DNA of 64,000 nucleotides from Amphimedon queenslandica (lineage: Eukaryota > Porifera > Demospongiae > Haplosclerida > Niphatidae): positions 476,528-540,527 of the forward strand of contig NW_003546260.1 in NCBI RefSeq assembly GCF_000090795.2. The letters are read 5' to 3'. Within the stretch, counting starts at the first letter, position 1. Each line of letters opens with the position of its first letter. A model generated the notes under the pieces. It ran no database searches and was not told where the DNA came from. It saw only the letters and a list, made by a program, of their open reading frames with translations. Below, one piece after another: positions 33,307 through 45,138 of the stretch. Made by a program: the position numbers and the translations under genes.

Positions 33307-36300
33307 TGTTCGAGCCAATGCTCAGATGGAGGGAGAATAAACATTAACAGTGGACATTTTGAAAAAACTGTTTTTCTTATAATGTAAGTTTTTATGAAAA
33401 ATTAGAAATAATTGGGGCGAGCCTGAGCTTGACCCACTAAGGCGAGAAAGAGTTTGTTTTGTTTGTACGGGCGGACTGTCTAGCTATTATTAATGTTAAA
33501 TAGCCTAATCTTCGTTGAAAGTGGTTGTGGTCACATTGAAATAAAATGGCGGCTATCAGCAAACAGTCAGCAAAATAAGACTCAACTGCTGTCCAAAAAC
33601 TTCTCTAGCAAGAAGAAAGGTAGAAAAGCAGTTATAGATTCTTTTTCCTTGATATACAGGATTCTGATAAGGTGAGACTCAGAAAGCTGCATGTAGCTAT
33701 CTATGCATACTGCATGAGACTATTCTAGCTGGTGTTTCTTCTCTAGCAGCAAGCCTAGGTTAACAAAGCAGATCTACAATCTTCTTTGCTCAATGCTGCT
33801 TATGAATTATCTTAGACTTGAATGCTATAAGTAATTGCTGCAAGGTGCAGGCTTAAATGATAAAGTCAGTGATAGAGAAAATTTAAGCAAGATGACTGCA
33901 CCAATATCTACTGTATTTAGACTGACATGTGTAATTGTTTTGATCATGCAGCACATAATCTGTAGCTTGCTTAGGCTCGCTTATTTAATGTTTTACATTC
34001 GTCTAGTTAATCACAACCTATATATACCGCCGACCAAAGACCGAATGGTCTTGAATAATGATGAGTATTAAGCAAGTAGTTGTATAGACACACACACACA
34101 AAAAATATAGCAATAGAGAGAAAACTTTGAGAGAGGACAGCTAGTGGTGAATGTATCATACATGTATTTAAGTTACTTAATAATTTATCAGTTAATAACA
34201 GCTTAGCCTCAGTTATAATTGTCTGACTCTTCTATTGGCAGCAACAGGACAATCTTTGTAACTGGACGCCGATACTCTCCCTTCAATGTCTTAACACCAG
34301 CGACTCTCACTTGCCCATCATTGCATGTATGCACCTTTATGACACGAACAAGTGGTCAGTTAGTAGGGGCCATATTCTCCTCTCGCACTAGTACTATTCT
34401 CCGGTTCTCAGATTACACGCAGGACACTTCCACATATTGAAACGATTTAGATTTACTAAATACTCTGATGACCATCTAGTCCAGAAGTGTCGAACGATAC
34501 CTTGACACAATTGCCAATGACGCAAGAGAGTGACAGAATGATTATGAGATGATGGAGGGTCAGGGATGGCTAGGAGTGGATTCCTATCAGGAAATGACCA
34601 GGAAGGAGTACTTCGATGCCCTCACTAACGCTAGAAGGTATACTACTCAATAGGCAGCTATTCAGGCATGCCTCTATTTGGGTGAGAATAGTGCTCCTTT
34701 TTTCATACGTCAGCTTGACATTAGTTGTTACTCTCTTTAAATGAGTCTTCATACTTTTTACAGTAGCTTCCCATAGTAGTGTTGTTTTAGTGTGGTAAAA
34801 GAGTTTTAGTTTTAGTTTCTTATTTCTTTAATTTTAAGTTTAAGTTTTAGTTTTAGTTATGCAATGGCAATAATTTTATTTTAGTTACTGTTATCACTTC
34901 AAAATTGCATTTTAGTTTCAGTTTTAGTTTTATTCTTCCAGTACTTCTAGTTTTAGCTTTAGTAATAGTTTAATTTACCAGCTCTTTCTGATAATGTAAA
35001 AACAATTAAACCATCAAAATTAAGAACCAGTGAATGAACTGAATGACCTGACCAACAGTACAGAGCTAGGTATTAGTGGTCACACCCCTTAATTATACTG
35101 CAATAGTTCAATTAGTTACTGGTGTCCAATTTTAGTTTTTGTTTTAGTTGATGTAACACACAATTGAAGTTTTAGTTTTAGTTATAGTTAATTAGTACTA
35201 GTTTTAATTTTAGTTTTAGTTATAAGCACTGAGAAATTTGAATTTTAGTTTTAGTTTTAGTTAAGGAAAACAGCTCAATAAAATAGGTTTTAGTTTTAGT
35301 TATTGTTAACTAAACAACACTATCCCATAGCCCACCAAAATTAGGTGCTCTTTAGGGATAAACTTCCATTCAATGTCCCTACTATGACAGATCTAAGACA
35401 CATTACATTGTACAATACTATTAGATAGAAAGTTATAAAATTCATTAATCTCCCTTTTGGTACCAACGAAGTTGCTCCAGTGGTCACTCCAAATCTGATT
35501 GGGGCAACCACAGCGATCAACAAAGCGATGTGTACAGGCAATAAATGCCTCACTAGTTTGATCTGTAACAAGTTCTAAATGAACTGCCTTTACACTCATT
35601 GAAACAAAAACGGTAATATATGCCTTTACTATTGTACGTCTTCTTACATGACCATACTCAAAGATGAGGCCAGGATTTATCCTCTCAAGAGGGAGCTGAC
35701 CCATTAACTGAGATTCTGTTCATGCAGATTGCCTCCTACATATCACACACTGGTGTGTTATAGAATGAGCTGCCTTACGCAAGGCAATGTTGTGATAATT
35801 ACAGCTGAGTGATGCCATTAGTAGGCATGTAATAGAATAATATGTTCTGTATGAACAAGCAATTGAGTAATCGAGTCTTTCTCATGTAATATAATTGGAT
35901 GTTTTTGAGAAAATAAGTTAAAGTTAGCCAGTCTGCCTCCTACTCTCAAGATGTTGTGTTTATCCATAAATGGATGCAAAGGTATTATGGAACTGCCATT
36001 GGGCAGATCACAATTCAACAATAAAAGATTCATCTCTAAGATAAAATAATTTCTTTGAGAATAATGGATCCAATACCTCTTTGGAATACGAATTTCGGTA
36101 ACTAAAGGATATGGAGGCTTGATTATGTTTGTTATAAAATGCTAAACCCAAGATGTGATACATAACAATTTATAAAAGAATAAATATTTCCTAACAGGTA
36201 TAATAGGAGAAACTAGTTTAACACCAGTAAAGTGTGATGTGACTCTCTCTTCTTCTAAGGTTTCAATACTTGGAATGGAATTATAAGGTCATTCACTCTC

Positions 36301-39300
36301 TGACTTTGTCAACCAGGGGGGTCCATTCCATTACAGATCATGTGAGACAAGCTCCCTGGGAAATAGTCCCCTAGAAGGAGCATCAGCTGGGTTATTGGTA
36401 CCTTGTACATGAGCCCATCGATCTGCTGGTATGCTGTCAATAATTAAAGATACTCTGTTACCAACAAATACCTTAAATCTGCGTGAACTACCTTGTAACC
36501 AGTTTTGGACTATATGGCTATCAGTCCAAGCAAATATGCTAGAGAGTGTCAAGTTGAAAATACCTTTGAGGTAGTGCAGTAGCTGTGAGAGAAGCTGTGC
36601 TCCACACAACTCCAGATGTGGGATAGAAATCCTCTTTATGGGAGATACACGAGACTTAGCAATCACTAATGAAATACCTATATTACCATCTGTGTCTTGA
36701 GAACAGACATACACAACTGCGGCATATGCATCTTCAGATGTGTCGCTGAAACCATGTAACTGAAAAGACTCCAACTGAGAAATGTCTGAGAAATAGAACC
36801 TCTGAATATGAAAAGAAGACAGACATGAAAACTCAGACTCCCACACTACCCACCTTCAGCAATAGATGGAGGAGTTAGATCATCCCAGTGTATTCCTGAT
36901 TCTCATAGACGTTGCAAAAGTATTTTGATTTTAACAATAGCAGGTGAGAACCACCCCAAAACATTATATACTTTAGCTATATTGGAGACTAAAGTACGCT
37001 TAGTAAGCTTAGAGCTACAAAAGGAACCAGAAACAGTAACTCTGAAACTGTCAGTTTTGATGTTCCATTCAAGACATAGAGTCTTTGTGTATTCCAACAT
37101 TGAATCAGAAATAGAATGCACCTCCTGTACATCTCTAAAATGATGCTCGATAGATTCCAGAACTAGCTTACTGGTACTATTCCATTTATGGAGTAGAAAA
37201 CCTTCACGGGAAAATAGCTCCTGCATTTCCTTTCTTAATTCGATTGCTTCTTCAACACTACCTGCTCCCAACAGTCCATCATTGACATAGAAAGATTCAC
37301 TAACCATGTTTGCTGCTAAAGGAAGTTATGCATAAAATCTATAGCAGTCTGCTTAATACTCATGTTGGCAGCAAAACATGAGGCTGAAACACCAAAGTTG
37401 AATCTAGTCATACGTTAATCTCTTATCATATCATTTGGACTGGACTGCCATACATAACGGTGGGAATTTTTGCCTTCATTCTCAAGCTCAATAGCTCTGT
37501 ACATTTTGCTAACATCAGTGCTCAAAGGGATACGAAAACATCTGAATCTACTTAACACGTCCAATAAAGGTGGATGTACAGTAGGCCCAACCAATAGGGT
37601 ATCATTAAGAGAAACTCCTGACATTGATTTAGCTGAAGCATCAAAAACTGCTCTAATTTTAGTAGTGGTACAAGAGTCTTTATATACCACACTCATAGGA
37701 AGGTAAAATACTTTATCTGTAGGCTTATCAAAATCTTTAATAGGAACTTCCTCAGCATGTCCCAACTTCAAATACTCAAGCATTACACTCTCTACTTCAC
37801 TGAACTTCCCTTTACTGTTTAAGTTACGTTCAAGAGCTAAAAATCTCCTGATGGCCTGAGATTTCAATTCTCCTATGCTAGCAATGTTCAGTTTCCTGGG
37901 AAGTGGGACTACAAATCTAGCCAGTGGTGTTCTGTAATGCTTGTCTTGGAAATGCTGTATTACAGCATGCCCTTCCATTGAGCAGGCTAGCTTATCACTG
38001 GGAGGTTCTTTAATCTCCCAAAATCTGCAAATAGCGTCATTTAGACATGATACGGAATTGTGACTAGTATTACAAGTACTAGAATTAATCAACCCACCTA
38101 ATACGCAACCAAAGACAGTTTCAAATGCAGTTGGTGAACCAGGTGGACCCGCAAGTTGTCCCTTTAGTAGGCAACCAATAAAAACATCAATGCCTAGTAG
38201 GGCATCTATATGCCCTGGCTCATCAGAGGCAGGGTCAAAGAGGGATATATCAGACAAATGGTCCCAATTTAGACCAAAAGGTATAGGTTTGACTGGCAAA
38301 TCAGCTGTCACCTTAGGTACTATTGCAGCAGTAACACCAATTTTCCAGTTAGGGTTTCCAACCGGAGAAGCAGTGAACTGTGATATAGCCGCATAGCTAG
38401 ATAAACCTTCTATACCTGATACTGATATTGACTAAAAAGAGCGAGGAAGATGCAAAGCCTGAGCAATACGCTCAGTTACAAATGATGCAGATGAACTAAT
38501 AGGCAGCGGGCTTCTACACAAAACCCAGCAGGACCAGTAAGTATGACCTTACATGTCGTCAATAAACAATTAGTGTCAAGCTCTACTGTGCTATTATGAG
38601 AAGTGACCGGTGGGTGAGTCTGAGACCTACTTCCATCATCAAAATGCAATAGTGTATGATGTAATGCCTGGCATCTTCTACACCTAGGAGCTGATTTACA
38701 GCCTTTTGAATGATGCCCACTAGTCAAACAGTTCATACAGATATTTTTACTGTTAAGCAGATAAATCTTTCACTCATGCGACAACTCTATAAAAGTCTGA
38801 CAAATGTATAACGGATGTCTTTCTGCTTGACATGCTATTCAAGCAGAAGTGCTGGAAGTAAAAGATGGAGTATGCCCTGGCAACTTCTTATTATCTTTAG
38901 TATTCCCGTTGAAAAAAGTAGCACCTATAGACTTGGAAGCCTGAGCTCTATAATCAATAAATTCCAATATTTTACTGTAATGAGGCACAATGGTTTCAGA
39001 TTGCATATGTCTCTGCAACTCAAACATAGTGGCAGAGTCTAATTTAAGCTCTATTATGGAAGTGATAAAAGAAGCTGAAGGCTCATGACCCATTGCCTTT
39101 AAGGCTATGATGTGTTGTTGCACAGTATCATGCAACTTGCGTAGCTCTTTGCCACTTCCCTGTTTCAGTGGAGGGGACTCAATTATATTCTTAACATGGG
39201 TCTGGTGAGCTAATCTAGGCCGATCAAAACGTCCCTTTAAACAATCAATAGCTTCCACATAATGCTCACCTGATCTTGTCAGTCCCTCTATGACTGTCTT

Positions 39301-40418
39301 AGCTCAGCCATTATTAAGGGCATGCTGGAGTTAAACGAGTTTCTCAGTTTCTGTAATGTTAGTACGATCGTGGACAGTCACACGAAACTGTTCCCAGAAC
39401 TTAGTCCAATTGATGATGTTGCTGTCGAAAACAGGAACATCTAGTTTTGGTAGTTTGACACCACTACTTGCAACAGGTGCAGTAGGTGTGTGTTCCGTAT
39501 CATGTCAAGCAGGATGTCTGCGAATGATGTGGGAGCAATCAAACAGCTGCTGTTTCAGTTCAGCGTGTAAATCTAACAAAGCGTCATCTTCAAGAACATA
39601 ACTTGAAAGTAATAAATTGTCTCGTAAAGGAACAAATTGTGATTTTGTAATCAGCCAATTGAGCTTCATACTGAGCAATTAGTGCCAAATCATCTAATTT
39701 ATCTAGAAGGCCTGTAATGGTAGTTTTAGCAGCATTTATACACTATTCTAAGTGATGCAATTTTTAAAGTAATATAGTCTTTCTGCCAAACCAGCTGAAG
39801 GAGCTGGAGAGGGAGACATGGCGCGAGTCAGTTGATGAAGCTTGAGGAACAATGCAGATACTTTATCCTCATGGTCATCAAAAACATCTTGTTGAGACAC
39901 CAATTCATCTTCATTGTCAGTGAGGTCCATTATCTGAAGATGAATGAACTTAAACTCAGCATCAACAGTACTAAGCTTGGACATCATCTGTTTAGCATGA
40001 ACCGGAGTATCCGGTTGATCTTTCCCATTCTCCAAATCTCTGAGACGAGTAGTAAGACATGTGACAGCAGAGTGGGCAACTCCTCTTCTTCTCTTAAGAG
40101 CGTTAATGTCAGTCGGTTGTTAAGCAATAGACTGTTCCGTTACCATCGTAGTAGACTGGACACGTGGCCGACTGAGACAAACTAATGAGCTAGTCTGGCT
40201 TGACAAATGAGTAAAACAGTGACTTCTCTGAGCAGAGGCCAAAATAAAGACAAATTAAGGACAGATCCGGCTCGGTGGATCAAAAATGTTCGAGCCAATA
40301 CTCAGATGGAGGGAGAAGAAACATTAACGGTTGACAATTAGAAAAGAAAACAATTAATTTTTTCAAAATGTCCACCGTTAACGTTTCTTCTCCCTCCATC
40401 TGAGCATTGGCTTGAACA
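33307..40418 (-). mobile_element. BEL/Pao LTR retrotransposon fossil 1
   Basis: This is an old LTR element on the minus strand. The right (5') LTR is short, 40287-40418, bounded TGTTCGAGCC...GGCTTGAACA; a partial LTR starts at 33307. Flanks AATGT and AGTGT could be a worn 5-bp duplication. Parts in order on the minus strand are gag (about 40185-38850) and a CCHC knuckle with protease region (about 38740-38320). Reverse transcriptase with RNase H (about 38310-36330) and integrase (about 36030-34215) follow. The domain order and the long aspartic-protease-to-RT linker are those of BEL/Pao. It is broken, with roughly ten or more breaks, and looks fairly old. A TTTTAG-rich element is inserted in the integrase part, and an R4-like repeat lies at 33380-33700. 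The stretch 33700-34215 holds nothing recognisable. Confidence 0.85.
34777..35322. mobile_element. TTTTAG-rich element, 546 bp, with 8-bp duplication
   Basis: It has a perfect 8-bp duplication TCCCATAG (34769-34776 and 35323-35330). Ends are TAGTGTTGTTTTAG and the complement of TAGTGTTGTTTAG. Almost all of the interior is imperfect TTTTAG/TTTTAGTT repeat on the plus strand. So a simple-sequence block has moved as a transposon, probably hAT-driven by the duplication length. It lies in the integrase part of BEL/Pao fossil 1 and is younger than it. Confidence 0.85.
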
Positions 40419-40497
40419 AGTGTGAACAAGCTAATCCTGCTTTAATCCTGAATTTTGTCTTAATTCTGGATCCAAAGTAGACAAGTGTAGAAAGGCC

Positions 40498-40620
40498 TTA
40501 AAAGTACTATGTAGAGTAGAATTTGTGTCACGAAAAAAAAATTTTAATTTTGTATTTTTGTTGGTTGTTCGAAATCCTAGTTGTCCTTGCTTCTGTTATT
40601 CATTCTTCATCTTGTTTTTT
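40498..40620. repeat. Fold-back MITE FB1, copy 3, right arm
   Basis: GTAGAGTAGAATTTGTGTCA, TATTTTTGTTGGTTGTTCG and GTCCTTGCTTCTG match the inner and middle right arm of copies 1 and 2. The outer end is worn. Confidence 0.72.
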
Positions 40621-41800
40621 TAATTTTTATGCTGTAAACTAGCCTTTAGTCAAATTCTACATTGTTGTAATCTTATTTGCTTAAGTATACTCAAGTAATT
40701 ATTTTATGTAAAATATATAAATTCCTGATTTGTCTTAATACTCTAATTTTAGGTTGTTGACTTTCCTGCTGATCATCCATCTTGTTCAAAGCAACATGCT
40801 GTAATTCAGTATAGGCTTGTGGATTATACTAAGGAAGATGGCCGTAAGGGAAAAAAAGTGAAGTTAGTAAATTAAAATTTTAGCAAGGTTAATGACCTTT
40901 GTTATTGTTAAAAACACTAGTAAAGAAAGGCAATGAAACTTTAATTGGTGGAAAATTAAGACCTCTGCAAATGCTGAAATAATTACAAAAGTTATTAATG
41001 GTTATGAAATATTAGCTATATTGATACTTAATGAGAAAATTAAGTATATAAATATGCAGATATGTGTATACTTGCTTACTGTACAGCCAGAAAATTTGGT
41101 GGTCTAAAACTTTGTGGTTTTGCATCAATATGCCAAAATGTATTATTCGTAATTTGGCGGTTTACTATCTTGCGTTTTCTTTAAGCACTCTCAGCTCTTC
41201 TTGAAGCTGCCCCTTCTATAGGAGGAAGGCAACTATACGACGGCAGTCATTGGTTGTGGCGGCGATTATTAATTATCCTTAAATTTAATTATTAATTTTA
41301 CCATAAATATTCTTTTTAAACAAAATTAATTAATAATTTAACCTTCATCATGTCAATTGCTACTTCCAGTTCCAGGTCTGGAAAAAGATCACTCTCATGT
41401 TCTACCTCAGGCTGTAGGTGTTTAGATGTTCCCCAGTGTCTTTGCATTATGAGCTATTTCTCCTTCCCAGGGAGTTTGCACAAGTTGCATCATAGTTTTT
41501 GCCTTATGGGGTCAAATAGGAGCTCATGTTAATGAGAAAAGGGCATTTGGAAAGGGTCTACAAGTATCATGTATCTATACCTTTCCTAGAAAGAAGAAAC
41601 TAATCAATTGGATGAAGCGACTACTCAACTCAGACTCAACTGTGATTAGACTGTTATTTTACTAATTAATTAATTACTAGTTATTAATAATAATAACAAT
41701 GAATAGCATTATGCGGCGTATATTTAAAGGTGGTGGTAATTTCTTTGACTACCCTGGCCCTGGGAAGCGTTTATTTGAGGGAGGTGGCTACTCGGGGGCG
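40621..41800. other. AT-rich stretch, no recognisable gene
   Basis: A possible exon-like segment follows TTTTAG near 40752 (VVDFPADHPSCSKQHAVIQYRL, with a stop soon after GKKVK). It resembles the FHA-type phrase HPSCSKQHAVIQ of Smad-nuclear-interacting protein 1 relatives, but only one short piece is visible. The rest holds worn pogo-like ends (near 41086 and 41810, GGAAATACGGTA) and nothing else supported. Confidence 0.4.
40753..40875 (+). pseudogene. Possible single exon of an FHA-domain (SNIP1-like) protein
   Basis: After an AG acceptor at about 40752 the frame reads VVDFPADHPSCSKQHAVIQYRLVDY...EDGRKGKKV and then TGA-free to about 40870. HPSCSKQHAVIQ(Y/F)R is the hallmark core of the FHA domain in SNIP1/DAWDLE/Ppp1r8-like proteins, where Ser and His contact phosphothreonine peptide. 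KVKL then would normally lead to YLID. A GTTAGTAAAT donor-like site follows. No neighbouring exons are recognised among the surrounding repeats, so it may be a real host exon in a large intron-rich gene, or a retrocopy or gene-capture fragment. Confidence 0.45.
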
Positions 41801-42707
41801 GCTTTTACTCATGGAAATACGGTAGCTGCCATCTGCGAAGGAGAGTGATACAAGTATTAATAGCCATTAGTTGGTGTCCCATTAGAAAATGACCCAAAGT
41901 TAACATCTCGATGCCCTCATCATCGCTAAGAACACTGGTCAGGGGGCGGCGTACTCGCTTCTTCATATGTGAGTTAAAGTCTGTAATCACCCATAAAGTT
42001 TGTCCCACGGTCACTGCAAATCTGGTTTGGATAGCCACGATGGGCAGCAAAGCGGTGGAGACATGCTATAAATGCCTCACTGGTCATGTCTGACACCAGT
42101 TCTAAATGAACTGCCTTGACACAGCGATACAAGTACAGAAATGTATGTCTTTAATATAGTGGGTAGGACCAGCATAGTCTACACCCACATTTTGAAATAC
42201 TATTCCAGGACTAACTCTCTCCAAAGGGAGTTGTCCCATTAATTGACATTCTGGCTTAGCAGTCTGTCTTCTACAAGTGACACACTGCCATGTGATAGAT
42301 CTAGCTGCTTTACACAGCCAAATATATGATAGTCATGGCTCAGTGATGCTACCAGTAGAGTAGGACCTGCATGTAACATTAAGATATGCTCAGAAAGTAT
42401 TATTTTATGAACCAATACATGTTTATGATGCAATATAGTAGGATTTGTTTGACGAAAAGACAATTTGTCATTAAATAGTTGACCTCTGGCTCTTAGAATA
42501 TTTTCATTATCGAGAAATTGATTTAAAGATAACTAGACGAATGTGGAACATTAAGGGGGCGAGCCTGAGCAAGTAAAGCAATTTGCATACAATGTATATC
42601 GACAAACTAACGATATTCATCATGTCATTGTGGTGCATGATGAAAATGATTGTGCACATATAAGCAGGCTCAGAACTTGTAGTTCTTTATGGTCTACCAC
42701 TATGATC

Positions 42708-43874
42708 TGTAGTGATGTCACAGAACTCATAAATCTTCATGATCTTATTTTGTAAATATATATTGCATGCTGTGTTATTAAAGATCAGTGTTTGGGTGCC
42801 AACACGAGGTAAAGTGTTTTCTCTCTCTGGGTGCAGCCTTGCCCGTCACTAACCAGTACAAACACATGGCATTTCACATCCCAAATTGCTATATTGGTGA
42901 CCTGGTCGGCCTTGACGACTCACTGTTCAGGGTTCAGCAGCAGCAGCAGTAATCATGGAACGTGTGTGGGCCTCGATCTCACTGCTAGTCCACACACTCC
43001 TCAACTTTCTCGTACTTTGCTGGCCTCTCTAGCTCGTACGCTCTCTCTGGTCTCTCTGGTGACTCACTGTCATATGACTATAAAGGCAGCTCTCTTTCTC
43101 TAAGTTTCTCTGGCCATGACGACTCACTGTCGGTCTATACCCACCCGTACCCACTACTCGCTCTTTGCCTCTGTATTTCTAACCCATGGACCCACTGATG
43201 ATCGACTCTCACAAGTCGTGAAACACTCCGCAGCATGTTTCTCACTACCCCCAGCTGTCACTCACTGTGTGCTGTTCATTGTTCTTTTGTCATTCTTTTG
43301 CTCGACCATGTTTGGCCTTTGCTTGCCTTATCTAATCGACCTTTCTCACTTGGATCTCAAGATAAACAAGGCAGTCACTACACTAACCACAGCACCTCCT
43401 GTATCATTTAGGCTTGTTCAGCACCTTTACTTTCTCATTCTCCCACTGCTCTTTCTTCCTTAGACACTACTTGTTTGGAGACCGACATACTTGTTGGGTT
43501 ACCAACACTACTTGTTTGGAGACCGATGGTACTTGCTCGGATACCAACATTACTCATGCAGGTTGACATGTCAGATTCCCTCAACAACTTAACCTATAGA
43601 CTACTATTCATGGTCTAGTCATTCTTTATTGGTTTTGTATTGACTGTTCGTCTGGCGGGGGAGTACTGTAGTGAACTGACTCATCATGACATCACATCAC
43701 AACTCGTAAATATTCATAAACTATCTTTGTATGTAAGGCATGCTGTCTAATTATTATAATCAGTGTTTGGGTGTTGACACGAGTCATTGTTAGCTTTCTC
43801 TTTAGTGCAGCAATCCTGCCTACCTGTCTGCCTTGCACATACTCATAGCACTCATTTTTGATTTGCTATGTTAA
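42708..43874 (+). mobile_element. Short (TRIM-like) LTR element P, fossil
   Basis: The 5' LTR is about 42708-42891, starting TGTAGTGA. A primer-binding-like TTGGTGACC follows at once. The internal region is about 42892-43666 and ends in a purine-rich GGCGGGGGAGTAC tract. The 3' LTR is about 43667-43874. There is no pol; only a weak hydrophobic/Ser-rich track lies inside. It looks non-autonomous and broken. Confidence 0.68.
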
Positions 43875-45138
43875 TATAGCAATTTGAGATGTGGAATGCT
43901 ATGTGTGAGTGCTGGCTAGTGACAGGCAAGGCTGGTTGCTGTGCCCAGAGAGAGAAATTGCTTTACCTTGTGTTGACACCCAAACACTGATCTTTAATAA
44001 CAAAGCATTCAATATATATATATATATATATACAAAATAAGATCATGAATATTTATGAGTTCTGTGACGTCACTACAGTACTCTCCTTCCAGAGAACAAG
44101 TGAACGAATGATCAAACATTGAGTGGATCAGGAAAATGAACACATCGACCAGAACGAGTAACGTTGGTATCCGAGCGAGTCTCCGAACAATTAGTGTTGG
44201 TATCCGAGCAAGTACTGTCAGTCTTCGAATGTGTAGTGTTGGTCTTACAATGAGGAGCAGTCAAAAGAGTAGAGGAGGGAGAAGTAGAATGAGAAACAGG
44301 AGTATAATCGTCAGTAAAATGAAGTGACTGAGTATGAGAGATAACCTGTAAGCAATGAACTGAAGCAGTGTAAAACTGACAGGAGAGTGATGAGAAACTG
44401 TAATAAGAGCAGTGAGAGAATATGAGAAAGGGTTGCAATGCTATGTAATTTGTGGTAAAAAGTGCTGCCATAGGAACTGCCTTGTTAACCACAAGGTCAA
44501 AAGGTGACAGTGAGATTGATGAACACATGGAGAGTTTCAAAGATGATAAACATAGTTGAGAAGCGAGAATGAGACCAAAAGAAGGGAGAAATAGTAACAA
44601 GAGAGTGATAACACAGTTGAGAGCAAAAATACGAGTAGCATACATACTGAGAGTGTTTCATGGCCTATAGGAGTTTATCATCAGTGGGTCCGTGGGCGAG
44701 AGGCAAGCAGTAGGAATGAGTAAATGTAGGCCGACAGTGGGTCGTTGTGGCCAGAGCTAAGAGCGTAAGAGTAATAAAGCTCCTGGGTTACTCGTCTGAC
44801 AGTGAGTCGTCAGAAGGAGAGAGAAGGCCAGCGTCATCAAAAGTGGAAGCATGTGGGCTAGAAGAAGGTAACTCCCAGTAGTTGCCTGTCTGTATACCCC
44901 GAGCAGTGAGTCGCCAGGGCCGTCCGGGTCACCAATATAGCAAATCAAAAATGAGTGCTATGAGTATGTGCAAGGCAGACAAGTAGGCAGGATTGCTGTG
45001 CTAGAGAGAGAGCTAACAATGCCTCGTGTTGACACCTAAATGCTGATTATAATTATTACATAGCATGCATTATATACAAGATAGCTGATAAATATTTATG
45101 AGTTCTGATGTGATGTCATGATGAGTCAGCTCACTACA
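43875..45138 (-). mobile_element. Short (TRIM-like) LTR element M, fossil, tail to tail with P
   Basis: This is the same kind of element in the opposite direction. The 5' LTR is about 45138-44937, followed on the minus strand by TTGGTGACCCGGACGG. The internal part is about 44936-44078 with a purine tract GGAAGGAGAGTAC. The 3' LTR is 44077-43875. Its 3' LTR directly abuts the 3' LTR of P at GCTATGTTAATATAGC. The internal region keeps one long open track (44645-44112) of hydrophobic and Ser/Thr-rich composition with no recognised domain. It has a (TA)n run at 44016. Confidence 0.68.

Larger units (their letters stand above)
33088..40497. mobile_element. MITE with CCTTTCTACA ends, containing a BEL/Pao fossil
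   Basis: The left end CCTTTCTACATTGTCCACTT and the right end (complement CCTTTCTACACTTGTCTACTT) are inverted repeats that extend through GGATCCAGAATT. Its own sequence is about 33088-33306 and 40419-40497. Flanks TTAAAGT and TTAAAAGT are a probable 7-8 bp duplication. No coding sequence of its own is recognised. Confidence 0.6.

Noticed and set aside
43116-44645. Long open frames in the two small LTR elements as host membrane proteins
   Set aside because: Both lie between LTRs of short non-autonomous elements and resemble each other; no domain is recognised.
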